A DNA stretch of 39,044 nucleotides from an uncultured Atopobiaceae bacterium (lineage in GTDB: Bacteria > Actinomycetota > Coriobacteriia > Coriobacteriales > Atopobiaceae). Positions 22,336-30,716 of this stretch are shown piece after piece. The position numbers and the translations under genes are program-made. The stretch covers positions 1-39,044 of the forward strand of contig CALUHH010000022.1 in the NCBI GenBank assembly GCA_944320385.1, given 5' to 3'. Positions within the stretch are counted from its first letter, which is position 1; each line of letters begins with the position of its first letter. The notes below the pieces were generated by a model, which was not told the DNA's origin, did no database searches, and was given only the letters and a program-made list of their open reading frames with translations.

Positions 22336-22362
22336 GGAGGAGCCTGCGGGCTCCTTTTTCTT
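22336..22362 (+). terminator. Terminator of the 75-aa gene
   Basis: GGAGCC / GGCTCC with a TGCG loop is followed by TTTTTCTTT, a typical intrinsic terminator. Confidence 0.9.
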
Positions 22363-22399
22363 TGCCGCTGCCCGGTGGAGCTCACCTTAGGCTCCGTTG

Positions 22400-22530
22400 T
22401 GTACACTCGCGGCTGTTGTGCGCACTGGCGCACTTCCGATCTCAGGTTCTTCTCGGCAAAACTGCAGGTAGAGACTCTGGCGAGAAGTGCGCACACCTCC
22501 GGGCAGTGCGCACACCGCCGGATGGCGTGC
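22400..22530. repeat. Cluster of GTGCGCAC palindromes and paired CTTCTCG/CGAGAAG motifs
   Basis: GTGCGCAC occurs at about 22418, 22486 and 22507. On the minus strand the last two are part of an 18-base direct repeat CCGGNGGTGTGCGCACTN, about 20 bases apart. GGTTCTTCTCGG (22445) and GGCGAGAAG (22480) form an inverted pair. This is the downstream region of the M20 peptidase gene. No gene is seen. Confidence 0.55.
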
Positions 22531-22551
22531 ACATCGGCGCGCCCGCGGCCC

Positions 22552-23712
22552 TCACGCCTGCGCGTGCGCGAGCAACAGGGCCAAGATCACGGCGAGGCCA
22601 CGGCGCAGGCTGTCCTTCTCGATCCACTCCTCGCGCGTGTGGAGCAGGTCGCCCTCGACGGTTCCCACGGTGTGCGCGGGGATGCCGAGCGAGAACGGGA
22701 TGTTGGCGTCGGTGGATGACTCCTGGTGCGTGGGCTCCACGCCCGCGAGCTCGCGCAAGACGTCGTCGGTGCGCGAGATCAGCTCCCACTGGCCCTCGGG
22801 GACGTGCTCGCCGGAGGCGGGGCGCCGCCCGATGAGCTTGGCGTCGATGCGCGTGCCCGCCTTGAGGTGCTCCTCCACGAGCACCACGAAGTTCCCGTAC
22901 ATCTGCTCGAGGCACGCCTCGGAGGCGGAGCGGTACTCAACGAGCACGCTCGCGTCCTCGGCGATCGAGTTCACCGTGGTGCCGCCCACGAAGCGGCCCA
23001 CGTTGATGGTGGTCTTTGCCTCCGTGGGCAGGTCGAGCGCATAGAGGTCCTCGATGAAGGAGCACAGCGCCTCGATCGCGTTGTCGCGCCCGAAGTTCTC
23101 CCAGGAGTGGCCGCCCTCGGTGTGGCACTTCACGCGCCAGCGGTGGCTGCCCACGGCCGAGACCACGTGCATGCCGAGGTAGAGGTCGAAGCTCGTGAAC
23201 TCGGCGACGCGCCCGGCGTAGTGGCGGAAGAGCTCGCGCGTGCCCGCGAGGTTGCCGAGCCCCTCCTCGCAGGAGTTGGCCACGATGAGCAGGGGCCGGT
23301 CGAGCGGGACCTGATGGCGCAGCAGGTAGCGCCCGCCGAGCATGAGCCCCACGAGGTTGGCGGTGTCGTCGCCGACGCCCGGCGCGAGCAGGCGCGTCTT
23401 GGACTCGGCGAGCGGCAACGGCTCGGTGTCGGGGAAGACCACGTCGGTGTGGGCGGCAAAGACCGCGACGCCGTCGTCGCCCCGTGCGTGCGGGCCGGCG
23501 GGAAGCGACAAGATCACGTTCTTGGCGTCGTCGATGCGGACGGACCCCACGGGCGCCCCCTGGGCGAGCCACCAGTCTCGGATGAACGCGGCGCGCCGCT
23601 CCTCGTGGCCGGAGGGGGCGGGGATCTGCGCGAGCTCGCGCAGGAGCTCGAGCTCCTCCTCGAAGCACTCGTCGGCGTAGGCCGTCGCGACCCCTTTGAT
23701 CTTCTCGTCCAT
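22552..23712 (-). CDS. M20-family metallopeptidase
   Basis: This 386-aa protein shows the zinc-peptidase signature of the M20 family (peptidase T/ArgE/DapE group): AAHTDVVFPD with the first metal histidine, GVGDDTANLVGL with the bridging aspartate, NSCEEGLGN with the catalytic glutamate pair, and a C-terminal GIPAHTVG histidine. It probably cleaves a small peptide or an N-acyl amino acid in the cytoplasm. The ATG at 23712 is preceded by AGGAGCAG. It is a single gene on the minus strand. The substrate is not predicted. Confidence 0.85.
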   Translation of the reverse strand: MDEKIKGVATAYADECFEEELELLRELAQIPAPSGHEERRAAFIRDWWLAQGAPVGSVRIDDAKNVILSLPAGPHARGDDGVAVFAAHTDVVFPDTEPLPLAESKTRLLAPGVGDDTANLVGLMLGGRYLLRHQVPLDRPLLIVANSCEEGLGNLAGTRELFRHYAGRVAEFTSFDLYLGMHVVSAVGSHRWRVKCHTEGGHSWENFGRDNAIEALCSFIEDLYALDLPTEAKTTINVGRFVGGTTVNSIAEDASVLVEYRSASEACLEQMYGNFVVLVEEHLKAGTRIDAKLIGRRPASGEHVPEGQWELISRTDDVLRELAGVEPTHQESSTDANIPFSLGIPAHTVGTVEGDLLHTREEWIEKDSLRRGLAVILALLLAHAQA

Positions 23713-24046
23713 GCTGGCTGCTCCTGTGATGCGGTGCCGTTTTGCTATGAGCTTACCTTAGCCATGGCTCGTCGGGGCACCGCAGCGACGGAGGTGTGGC
23801 ACAAAAGGCGTGGTCTGGGTGGCGTGCGAGGGGTGCGCGACTAGAGGGATCCCTGTGCGTCCCTCCGTTGGAGGCGTTACGCCAGATGATGCTCGTCGGC
23901 TTGCGGGGTGTTTGACAGTCAGATGCTCAGATAAGGCAAATAGTGACACAGCTACTCCCTAAACGGTGCCCCTTCGCTTGCACCCGCACGCTTTCTGCCG
24001 AGAAGTACGCGCCGTCCGCGGAGCGTCGCGCCTCAGGGCGTGTTAG

Positions 24047-24065
24047 GCGGGGCATACTACCCCGC
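24047..24065. promoter_or_regulatory. GCGGGG-CATACTA-CCCCGC palindrome at the fucO promoter
   Basis: The 6-bp perfect arms enclose CATACTA, which looks like a -10 box, 46 bases before the fucO start codon. A repressor bound here would block transcription. The same gap (23713-24110, 398 bases) also holds TTGACA at 23912 without a clear partner, a GCCGAGAAGTACGC motif near 23998, and two CGCGGAGCG repeats. No gene is seen in it. Confidence 0.45.
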
Positions 24066-24110
24066 GGAGCGCCGGGCTTCCGGCACGCAACGACCCAAGG
24101 GGAAACACAG

Positions 24111-25274
24111 ATGGCAGTCAACCGCTTCGTCCTCAACAACATCTCCTATCATGGCTCCGGCGCGATCAAGGAGATCCCCGGCGAGCTCGCCCGCCGCGGC
24201 TACCAGAAGGCCTTCGTCTGCTCCGACCCCGACCTCGTGAAGTTTGGCGTCGTGGCCAAGGTGACCGACCTGCTTGACGAGGCCGGCGTCGCCTGGGAGC
24301 TCTTCTCCGAGATCAAGCCCAACCCCACGATCAAGAACGTCCAGGACGGCGTCGAGGCGTACAAGGCGTCCGGCGCTGACTGCATCGTCACCATCGGCGG
24401 CGGCTCCTCGATGGACACCGCCAAGGGCATCGGCATCATCGTGGCCAACCCCGAGTTCGCCGACGTCGTCTCCCTCGAGGGCGTGGCGCCCACCAAGAAC
24501 CACGCCGTCTTCACCATCGCCGTGCCCACCACCGCCGGCACCGCGGCCGAGGTCACGATCAACTACGTGATCACCGACCCCGAGAAGGTCCGCAAGTTCG
24601 TGTGCGTCGACGTCAACGACATCCCCGACGTGGCCGTCGTCGACCCCGACATGATGGCCTCGATGCCCGCCGGCCTCACCGCCGCCACCGGTATGGACGC
24701 GCTCACGCACGCCATCGAGGGCTACACCACCCAGGGCGCCTGGGAGCTCTCCGACATGTTCCACTACAAGGCCATCCAGCTCATCTCCCAGCACCTGCGC
24801 GACGCCGTGGCCGAGGCCAAGAGCGGGCAGCCGGGCTCCGGCCGCGAGGGCATGGCGCTGGCGCAGTACATCGCCGGCATGGGCTTCTCCAACGTGGGCC
24901 TGGGCATCGACCACGCGATGGCGCACACCCTCTCCGCACACTACGACACCCCGCACGGCGTTGCCTGCGCGATGCTGCTGCCCGTTGCCATGGAGTACAA
25001 CAAGCCCGTCGTGACCAAGCGCCTCGCCGAGGTGGCCGTCGCCATGGGCGTGGACACCACCGGCATGACCGACGACGAGGCCGCCGACGCCGCCATCGCC
25101 GCCGTGCGCCAGCTCTCCGCCGACGTCAACATCAAGCCGACCTGCGACGGCCTGGTCGAGGCCGACCTCGACCAGCTCGCCGACGACGCGATCGCGGACG
25201 CCTGCTTCCCGGGCAACCCGCGCGAGGCCGACCACGCCGCCGTGGTGGAGCTCTTCCGCAAGGTCATGGCGTAG
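24111..25274 (+). CDS. fucO: Lactaldehyde reductase / iron-containing alcohol dehydrogenase
   Basis: This 387-aa protein closely follows the FucO pattern: MAVNRFVLNNISYHGSGAI, GGGSSMDTAKGIG, PTTAGTAAEVT, MDALTHAIEGY and the metal ligands in GIDHAMAHTL and YDTPHG. FucO reduces lactaldehyde to 1,2-propanediol with NADH, using Fe2+, and is used in fucose or rhamnose fermentation. No other fucose genes are adjacent, so a general alcohol dehydrogenase role is possible. AAGGGGAAA is the ribosome-binding site. A long hairpin follows. Confidence 0.9.
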   Translation: MAVNRFVLNNISYHGSGAIKEIPGELARRGYQKAFVCSDPDLVKFGVVAKVTDLLDEAGVAWELFSEIKPNPTIKNVQDGVEAYKASGADCIVTIGGGSSMDTAKGIGIIVANPEFADVVSLEGVAPTKNHAVFTIAVPTTAGTAAEVTINYVITDPEKVRKFVCVDVNDIPDVAVVDPDMMASMPAGLTAATGMDALTHAIEGYTTQGAWELSDMFHYKAIQLISQHLRDAVAEAKSGQPGSGREGMALAQYIAGMGFSNVGLGIDHAMAHTLSAHYDTPHGVACAMLLPVAMEYNKPVVTKRLAEVAVAMGVDTTGMTDDEAADAAIAAVRQLSADVNIKPTCDGLVEADLDQLADDAIADACFPGNPREADHAAVVELFRKVMA

Positions 25275-25300
25275 ACCTCGCATTTGCTCCCTGACGCGTA

Positions 25301-25373
25301 GGGCCCGCCCCTTTGCACGCATGTTGCTTCGCGCGTTGCGCTCAGAAAACATGCTTAGCAAAGGGACGGGCCC
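25301..25373 (+). terminator. Long terminator hairpin of fucO
   Basis: GGGCCCGCCCCTTTGC (25301-25316) pairs with GCAAAGGGACGGGCCC (25358-25373) with one G-T mismatch, and CATGTT/AACATG pairs inside. There is no T-tract. It is the main structure in the gap before the gene at 25433. Confidence 0.75.
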
Positions 25374-25432
25374 GTCATGTCACAATGGGCTCGGACCGGA
25401 AGGGTCTGACTGGTGAGAGGAGCGATGCTGAG

Positions 25433-26602
25433 GTGGCGGACGTTCGGGACTACCTGGAGCTGAGGGGCGACATCACGCTCGGGGAGCGGCCGTTCAACGA
25501 CGTGGACGCCCTCGCCCTGGCGACGCTTGCGTACCTTGACCTCTCGGGGGTCGTGGGCGGCCCCGGCGAGCGGGGCGTGCGGCTCACGGACGCGTGCGGC
25601 GAGCTGCTCGCCCGCTCGGGCGGCGACGTGGCGTCGCGCGTCCGCTCGCTCGCGACGATCGACGAGCGCTTCGTCGTGGCGCTCGGGGGGTCGGCGCGGC
25701 TCGGCGACGCCGTCCTGCGCGACTACGTGGACGTGCGCGACGACGAGCGCGTCATGCAGTTCTCGGCCGTGACCGCGGACCTCGAGGGCGGCGAGACCTA
25801 CGTCGCCTTTCGTGGGACCGACACCACCCTCGTCGGGTGGCGCGAGAACTTCGTCCTGAGCTTTGACGTGACGCAGGCGCAGCGCGCCGCGGCGGGCTAT
25901 CTCGCCCGGGAGCTCGAGCGCGCGGCTCGTGCGGGCTCCCGCGTGCGCGTGGGCGGGCACTCCAAGGGCGGAAACCTCGCGGCGTTTGCCGCGGCGTCGT
26001 GCCCGGTGGCGCTCTCGGGCTTGATAGAGCGCGCCTACAGCTTCGACGGGCCCGGCATGGATCGCTCCGTCATGCCCGTGAGCTGCCACGACGTGATGGG
26101 GGAGCGCTACTCCAAGATCATCCCCGCCTACAGCGTGGTGGGGAGGCTCTTCAGCGACGACGCGCCGGCGGCCATAGTGGCGAGCTCCGCCGAGCGCAGC
26201 CTCCAGCACGACCCGCTCACGTGGCAGGTGGGGCCGGCGGGCTTCGTCGAGGCGGACGGGCCGGACCCGGAGTGCCTCGTCGTGGAGAGGTCCTTCTCGG
26301 CCTGGCTCGCCAAGCTGGGCCCCGACGACCGCCGCCAGCTCACGGCCGAGCTCTTCGACGCCCTGGAGGCCGGCGGGGCAGAGACGTTCGAGGACATCTT
26401 CGCGAGCGCGTCCGCCGCGCGCGACGTGATGGCCGCCCTGGGCGGGGTCGACCCCCGCACGCGCGAGATGATGCTCGGGCTCGTGCGCGAGCTCGTCGGC
26501 GCCGGCGCCGCCGCGACGCGCGACGCCGTGGTGCGCGGGGTGTCCGAGGTCGCCGCCGACGTGACGCGGCGCGTGACCGGTCGCGCGCCAGGGGAGCAGT
26601 GA
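25433..26602 (+). CDS. DUF2974 (Mbeg1-like) alpha/beta hydrolase
   Basis: This 389-aa protein has the DUF2974 layout. The N-terminus DYLELRGDITLGERPFNDVDAL is the usual family start, with FRGTDTTLVGWRENF in the middle and the nucleophile elbow GGHSKGGNLAAFAA, a lipase-like GxSxG. It may be a lipase or esterase, but its substrate is unknown. The start is set at GTG 25433 because the family homology begins there and GAGAGGAG lies 11 bases upstream; an in-frame ATG at 25385 overlaps a hairpin region. It converges on the next gene with only 4 bases between the stop codons. Confidence 0.75.
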   Translation: MADVRDYLELRGDITLGERPFNDVDALALATLAYLDLSGVVGGPGERGVRLTDACGELLARSGGDVASRVRSLATIDERFVVALGGSARLGDAVLRDYVDVRDDERVMQFSAVTADLEGGETYVAFRGTDTTLVGWRENFVLSFDVTQAQRAAAGYLARELERAARAGSRVRVGGHSKGGNLAAFAAASCPVALSGLIERAYSFDGPGMDRSVMPVSCHDVMGERYSKIIPAYSVVGRLFSDDAPAAIVASSAERSLQHDPLTWQVGPAGFVEADGPDPECLVVERSFSAWLAKLGPDDRRQLTAELFDALEAGGAETFEDIFASASAARDVMAALGGVDPRTREMMLGLVRELVGAGAAATRDAVVRGVSEVAADVTRRVTGRAPGEQ

Positions 26603-26606
26603 GGCG

Positions 26607-26969
26607 CTACTCGTCGCCCACGACGCCGGAGAGCAGCATGCTCACCACCGAGATCACGATGGCGCCGAGGATCGCCGAGAAGAGCGAGTCGATGGCGATG
26701 CCCGCGTGAAAGATGTTGCGCGACAGCCAGCTCGCCAGCTCGAGCACGAACGCGTTCACGATCACGTAGAAGATGCCGAGCGTGGCGATGGTGAAGGGTA
26801 TGGCGAGCGCCTGCAGCACGGGCTTGACGGTGGCGTTGAGCAGCGCGAGCACGAGCGCGCAGAACACCGCCCCCACCCAGGTGCCGCCCACCGGGACGAT
26901 CCCGGGGACGAGCCAGATGGCCACGGCGCAGGCGATGGTGGTGACGACCCAGCGTGCGATGAAGCTCAT
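26607..26969 (-). CDS. YvlD-like membrane protein (phage holin family 4 superfamily)
   Basis: This 120-aa protein has four transmembrane helices (WVVTTIACAVAIWLVPGI, VGAVFCALVLALLNATV, the ALAIPFTIATLGIFYVIVNAF region and ILGAIVISVVSMLL). It matches the PKPVLQ.LAIPFTI.TLG pattern of YvlD/DUF360. These proteins are linked to envelope stress in Firmicutes; the exact role is not known. AAGGAGGTCCTC precedes the ATG, nearly a perfect ribosome site. It is divergent from the YerC-like gene. Confidence 0.88.
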   Translation of the reverse strand: MSFIARWVVTTIACAVAIWLVPGIVPVGGTWVGAVFCALVLALLNATVKPVLQALAIPFTIATLGIFYVIVNAFVLELASWLSRNIFHAGIAIDSLFSAILGAIVISVVSMLLSGVVGDE

Positions 26970-27070
26970 GAGGACCTCCTTGTCTGCCTGGGGATAGCGT
27001 ACCCGAACCTCCTCGCACCTAATGCTTTAATCGGCTAAAGTGTCTCCAGGAGGATGAGAGAGGGGCAGGC

Positions 27071-27358
27071 ATGGCGCACGCGGACGAGAACAACGACGAG
27101 CTCGAGCGGCTGGCCCGCGCCCTCTGCGCGCTCAGGACGCCCGAGGAGGCCCGCGCCCTGCTCGCCGACCTCTGCACCCCGCGCGAGCTCGCGGACCTGT
27201 CGCAGCGCCTCGAGGTCGCGCGCCTGCTCGCGGACGGCCGCTCCTACGTGGACGTCTCGCGCGCGACGGGCGCCTCGTCGACCACGGTGAGCCGCGTCTC
27301 CAAGTGCCTCAACGGACCGGCGGGCGGGTACCGGGCGGTGCTCGGCCGGCTCGGCTGA
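27071..27358 (+). CDS. YerC/YecD TrpR-like DNA-binding protein
   Basis: This 95-aa protein has the TrpR-like fold of the YerC/YecD family: LFALCALRTPEEARALL-type first helices, then LCTPRELADLSQRLEVARLLADGRSYVDVSRATGASSTTVSRV (noted by the TPRELADL...GASSTTVSRV helix-turn-helix). It probably binds DNA as a dimer and controls an operon near it. The ATG follows GAGAGGGGCAGGC. It precedes addB but with 85 bases between them. Confidence 0.87.
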   Translation: MAHADENNDELERLARALCALRTPEEARALLADLCTPRELADLSQRLEVARLLADGRSYVDVSRATGASSTTVSRVSKCLNGPAGGYRAVLGRLG

Positions 27359-27410
27359 GGCCGTCTGTGCGGCGGCCCCGTTTCTGTCCGGTCGGTGCGC
27401 TACGATTTCT

Positions 27411-27443
27411 GGCGAGAAGAACGTCGAGGCAGAGAGGGAACGC
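27411..27443 (+). promoter_or_regulatory. Leader of addB with GGCGAGAAGAACGT motif
   Basis: GCGCTACGATTT at about 27398-27409 holds a candidate -10 box TACGAT. GGCGAGAAGAACGT follows directly, and GAGAGGGAACGC is the ribosome-binding site of addB. It is one of the clearest placements of this motif just downstream of a promoter. Confidence 0.35.
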
Positions 27444-30400
27444 ATGCCCCTTAACCTTGTGACAACAGCTGACGAGCGTCTCGTCTGCGCTGAGGTCGCG
27501 GGCGCCCTGCGCGCCGCGCTCTCCGCAGCCGGGCGCGCCGTCCTCATCGTGCCGTCCTTCGCCCAGGCGCTCGACGCGCAGCGGGCCTTGGCCGCCGAGG
27601 GCGGCCTTTCGCTCGGCGTGACGGTGACGACGCCCTCGGCCTGGGCGGAGGAGCGCTGGGGCGTCTGGGGCGACGGCCGCCGTCTCGTCGACGACGTCTC
27701 GCGCAACCTCCTGGCGAGCCGCGTCCTGGCGCGCGCCGCGGCACGGCCCGGCTCTGGGCTGACCTGCGCGCCGGGCGTTGCGGCCCTGCTCGCGGACCTC
27801 GCACGCGCGGGCCTGCCGTGGCTCGTCGGCGCCCCGGTGCCGGACGGCGTGACCGCTGCCGAGGCCGCCGTGGTCGCGCTGCTGGAAGACTATGCGGCGG
27901 AGCTCGCTGCGCGCGGCCTCGTCGAGCCGTGCGAGGTGGCGGCGGCGCTGCCCGGCATCCTCGAGGCGGCCGGGGCGCAGGTCCCGCCGATCGTGCTCGC
28001 GGGGTTTGCGGAGATGCGGCGCGCGGAGCGGGAGCTCGTCTGCGGTCTCGCCGCTCGCGGCGAGGTCACCCTCGTGGCCGCCGTGGGGGAGGGCCTAGCA
28101 TTCGCCCAGGCGCGCTCCCTCGCGGGGCGGCTGCGCGCCCTCGCCGCGGAGAGGGGGGCGAGCGTCGCCGAGGCGGGCGGGCCGTGCGCGGCCCAGGCCC
28201 CCGACCGCGCCGCGGAGCTCTCCGCCCTTCTCGACGCGCTCTTTGCCGGCGACCCGGAGCCGGTCGCAGCGACCGGCTCCGTGCGCGTGCTGCTGCCGGC
28301 GGGCCCCTCCGCAGAGGCCGAGCTGGTCGCGCGCGAGGTGCGCCGCCTCGCGGACGGCGGCGCGCGCGAGGTCGCCGTCGTCGCGCCGGACCCCGCCGAG
28401 GCGTGGCGCCTCCTCTCCGACAAGCTCGCCGCCCGCGACGTGACCGCTCGGGGGCAGGTCCTCGCGGAGGTGGGCTCGCTCGAGTCCGGCCGCGCCTTCC
28501 TGGAGTTTGCCGGAGCCGTCGCCCGCCTGGCGGACCTCGCGGGCTCCTGGCCCCCGGCCGAGCCGGTGCCGGACGCCCCCAAGGCGGGCACCACGCGCGT
28601 GCGCCTCGCGGACATGTCCTGGTGGCCGCCGCGCGAGCTCTCCGACTTCCTGCTCAGCGACGTCTCGCACACCGACGCCCGCCGCGCGCGTGACCTCGAC
28701 GCCGCATGGCGCGGCAACCGCCTGCTCACGCCCGCCGCCGTGCTCGCCCAGCTGCAGTCCGAGCGCGACGTCTCCGCGGAGGTCGCCGCCGCGACGCGCG
28801 AGCTCCTGCGCGGCCGGCTGGGGTCGGCCGCCTCCAAGCTCCTTGCCCCCTACGTTCAGGGTGACAAGGTCGGCGCCCCCGCCGCGGCCGAGGCGACGGC
28901 GGCCCTCGCCGCCCTTCTCGGCGTCGCCAAGAGCCTGAAGGAGCTCGGCGTCACGGCAGACCCGTCGGCCGAGGGGCGCGTGAGCCTTTCCGAGCTGGTC
29001 GAGCTCGCGTCCACGGCCCTCGCGGGCTCGCGCGCCTCGCTGCGACTCGAGCGGAGGGCCCCGCGCGCGGCCTGCGTCGCGCGCATCGTGTCCCCGCGCG
29101 CGGCAGCCCGGCTCGCGCCCTGCTCCGTCGACGCCGTCGTGCTTCTCGGCCAGACCTCGACCTCGTCGCCGGTCGCGGCCCCTGACGACGTCCTGACCGC
29201 GCTGCTCGAGGCGTACGGCGTCGAGGGGGCGTCGCAGGCCATGGACCTCGCCCGCGCCCGCTTTGCGGCGACGGTGCGCGCCGCGCGCCGGGCCCTCGTG
29301 GCCGAGCGGACGCTCTATGGGGCGGACGGCAAGGAGTGCTACCCCTCGGTCATGATGACCGAGCTCCAGGCGTGCTACGGCCTCGGGGCAGATGCCGGGG
29401 TCGGAGAGCTCGCGGGCGTCTTCGGGGGCGCCCTCGTCGCGCGGGCCGAGACGCTCGTGCGCGAGAACGTCGCGAGCTCCGGCATCGCGGCGGCCCGCGA
29501 GGGCGCCGAGTGCGTCGCCCCGGCCGGGCGCATCGAGGCCGAGGAGCGCGCGTGCGTCTCGCCGCCGCCCGAGGGGATTCCCGCCGAGGGCTCGCGGCCG
29601 ATCCTGTCCGCCTCCCAGATCGAGACCTACCTCGAGTGCCCCTACAAGTGGTTCAGCCTGCGCCGCCTGCGCCTGCGCGACGCCGACGCCGGCTTCACGG
29701 GGGCCGAGATGGGCACCTTCGCCCACCGCGTCCTCGAGGTCACGCGTCGGGAGCTGCTCGCCCGCGCGGTCGAGCGCGCCGAGGGCGGCGCGGCCCTCGC
29801 CGACGCGCGGGCCGCGGCGGAGGGCGCGATGCAGTTGCCCGCCTACCGCGAGCTCGTCGCCGCGCTCGAGGCGCGCGCCCAGGAGGACCCCGCCGCGCGC
29901 GTCCCGGGATCTTCGGTCGCGGACGCCGCCGCGCTGGAGGAGGCGCGCGCGGTGCTCGCCGAGGAGTTCGACGCGCACCTCGCGCACCAGTACCAGGTCG
30001 ACCGCAGGAACCACCCGCTGCCCCAGGCCCTCGTCCCGCACACCGCCCGCGAGGAGGGCCAGCTCCAGGTGCTGCGGCGCGACCTCGCGTCCCTTCTGGA
30101 CTACGAGGCGGACATGCTCTGCGGCTTCGAGCCGCGCTTCTTCGAGTGGGGCTTCGGCCGGGGCGGGGCGTGCGTCGAGTACGCCGGGGTGCTCCTCACC
30201 GGCACGATCGACCGCATCGACGTCGACGTCCACGGCCAGGCCGTGGTCATCGACTACAAGCACAAGTCCGATGCGGGGTTTGCCGCCGAGTACGACGTTT
30301 TCCCCAAGGGCGGTGCCGACGCCGCGGCGCTCGCGCTGCCTCGCCGCGTGCAGTCGCTCGTCTACGGCCAGGTGGTGCGCCGTGCGTTTCCCCAGCTCAA

Positions 30401-30716
30401 GGTACGCGCAGCGGTGTACCTCTGCACCAAGGGCGCCCATGCCCTCGCCGGCGCGGTGGACGAGAACGTCGCGGACAACGTCTTTGGCGTGCGCCCGGTC
30501 TCGGCGCAGCGCGCGGCGCGCATCTTCGTCCCGCGCGACGCGACCTTTGGACGGGAGGGGGAGAGCGGCATGGACGCCCTTCTCGACGCCTGCGAGGAGA
30601 TGGTGGCGGGGCGCATAGAGCGCATGCTCGCCGGAGACATCGAGGCCGCCCCCGTTGACGCCGAGGCCTGCCTGTTCTGCCCGGTCCTCAACTGCGAGAG
30701 GAGGCGCAGGAAATGA
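27444..30716 (+). CDS. addB: AddB: ATP-dependent nuclease/helicase subunit B
   Basis: This 1090-aa protein has the AddB design. An inactive helicase-like N-terminal half (LVTTADERLVCAEVAGALRAAL) is followed by a PD-(D/E)XK nuclease domain at the C-terminus (D923, D937-Y-K939). The [4Fe-4S] staple cysteines are C732 and C1076-x2-C1079-x4-C1084, the usual AddB arrangement. With AddA it resects double-strand ends and responds to Chi sites for recombination repair. The stop overlaps the start of addA (ATGA). The length is close to that of Bacillus AddB. Confidence 0.9.
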   Translation: MPLNLVTTADERLVCAEVAGALRAALSAAGRAVLIVPSFAQALDAQRALAAEGGLSLGVTVTTPSAWAEERWGVWGDGRRLVDDVSRNLLASRVLARAAARPGSGLTCAPGVAALLADLARAGLPWLVGAPVPDGVTAAEAAVVALLEDYAAELAARGLVEPCEVAAALPGILEAAGAQVPPIVLAGFAEMRRAERELVCGLAARGEVTLVAAVGEGLAFAQARSLAGRLRALAAERGASVAEAGGPCAAQAPDRAAELSALLDALFAGDPEPVAATGSVRVLLPAGPSAEAELVAREVRRLADGGAREVAVVAPDPAEAWRLLSDKLAARDVTARGQVLAEVGSLESGRAFLEFAGAVARLADLAGSWPPAEPVPDAPKAGTTRVRLADMSWWPPRELSDFLLSDVSHTDARRARDLDAAWRGNRLLTPAAVLAQLQSERDVSAEVAAATRELLRGRLGSAASKLLAPYVQGDKVGAPAAAEATAALAALLGVAKSLKELGVTADPSAEGRVSLSELVELASTALAGSRASLRLERRAPRAACVARIVSPRAAARLAPCSVDAVVLLGQTSTSSPVAAPDDVLTALLEAYGVEGASQAMDLARARFAATVRAARRALVAERTLYGADGKECYPSVMMTELQACYGLGADAGVGELAGVFGGALVARAETLVRENVASSGIAAAREGAECVAPAGRIEAEERACVSPPPEGIPAEGSRPILSASQIETYLECPYKWFSLRRLRLRDADAGFTGAEMGTFAHRVLEVTRRELLARAVERAEGGAALADARAAAEGAMQLPAYRELVAALEARAQEDPAARVPGSSVADAAALEEARAVLAEEFDAHLAHQYQVDRRNHPLPQALVPHTAREEGQLQVLRRDLASLLDYEADMLCGFEPRFFEWGFGRGGACVEYAGVLLTGTIDRIDVDVHGQAVVIDYKHKSDAGFAAEYDVFPKGGADAAALALPRRVQSLVYGQVVRRAFPQLKVRAAVYLCTKGAHALAGAVDENVADNVFGVRPVSAQRAARIFVPRDATFGREGESGMDALLDACEEMVAGRIERMLAGDIEAAPVDAEACLFCPVLNCERRRRK

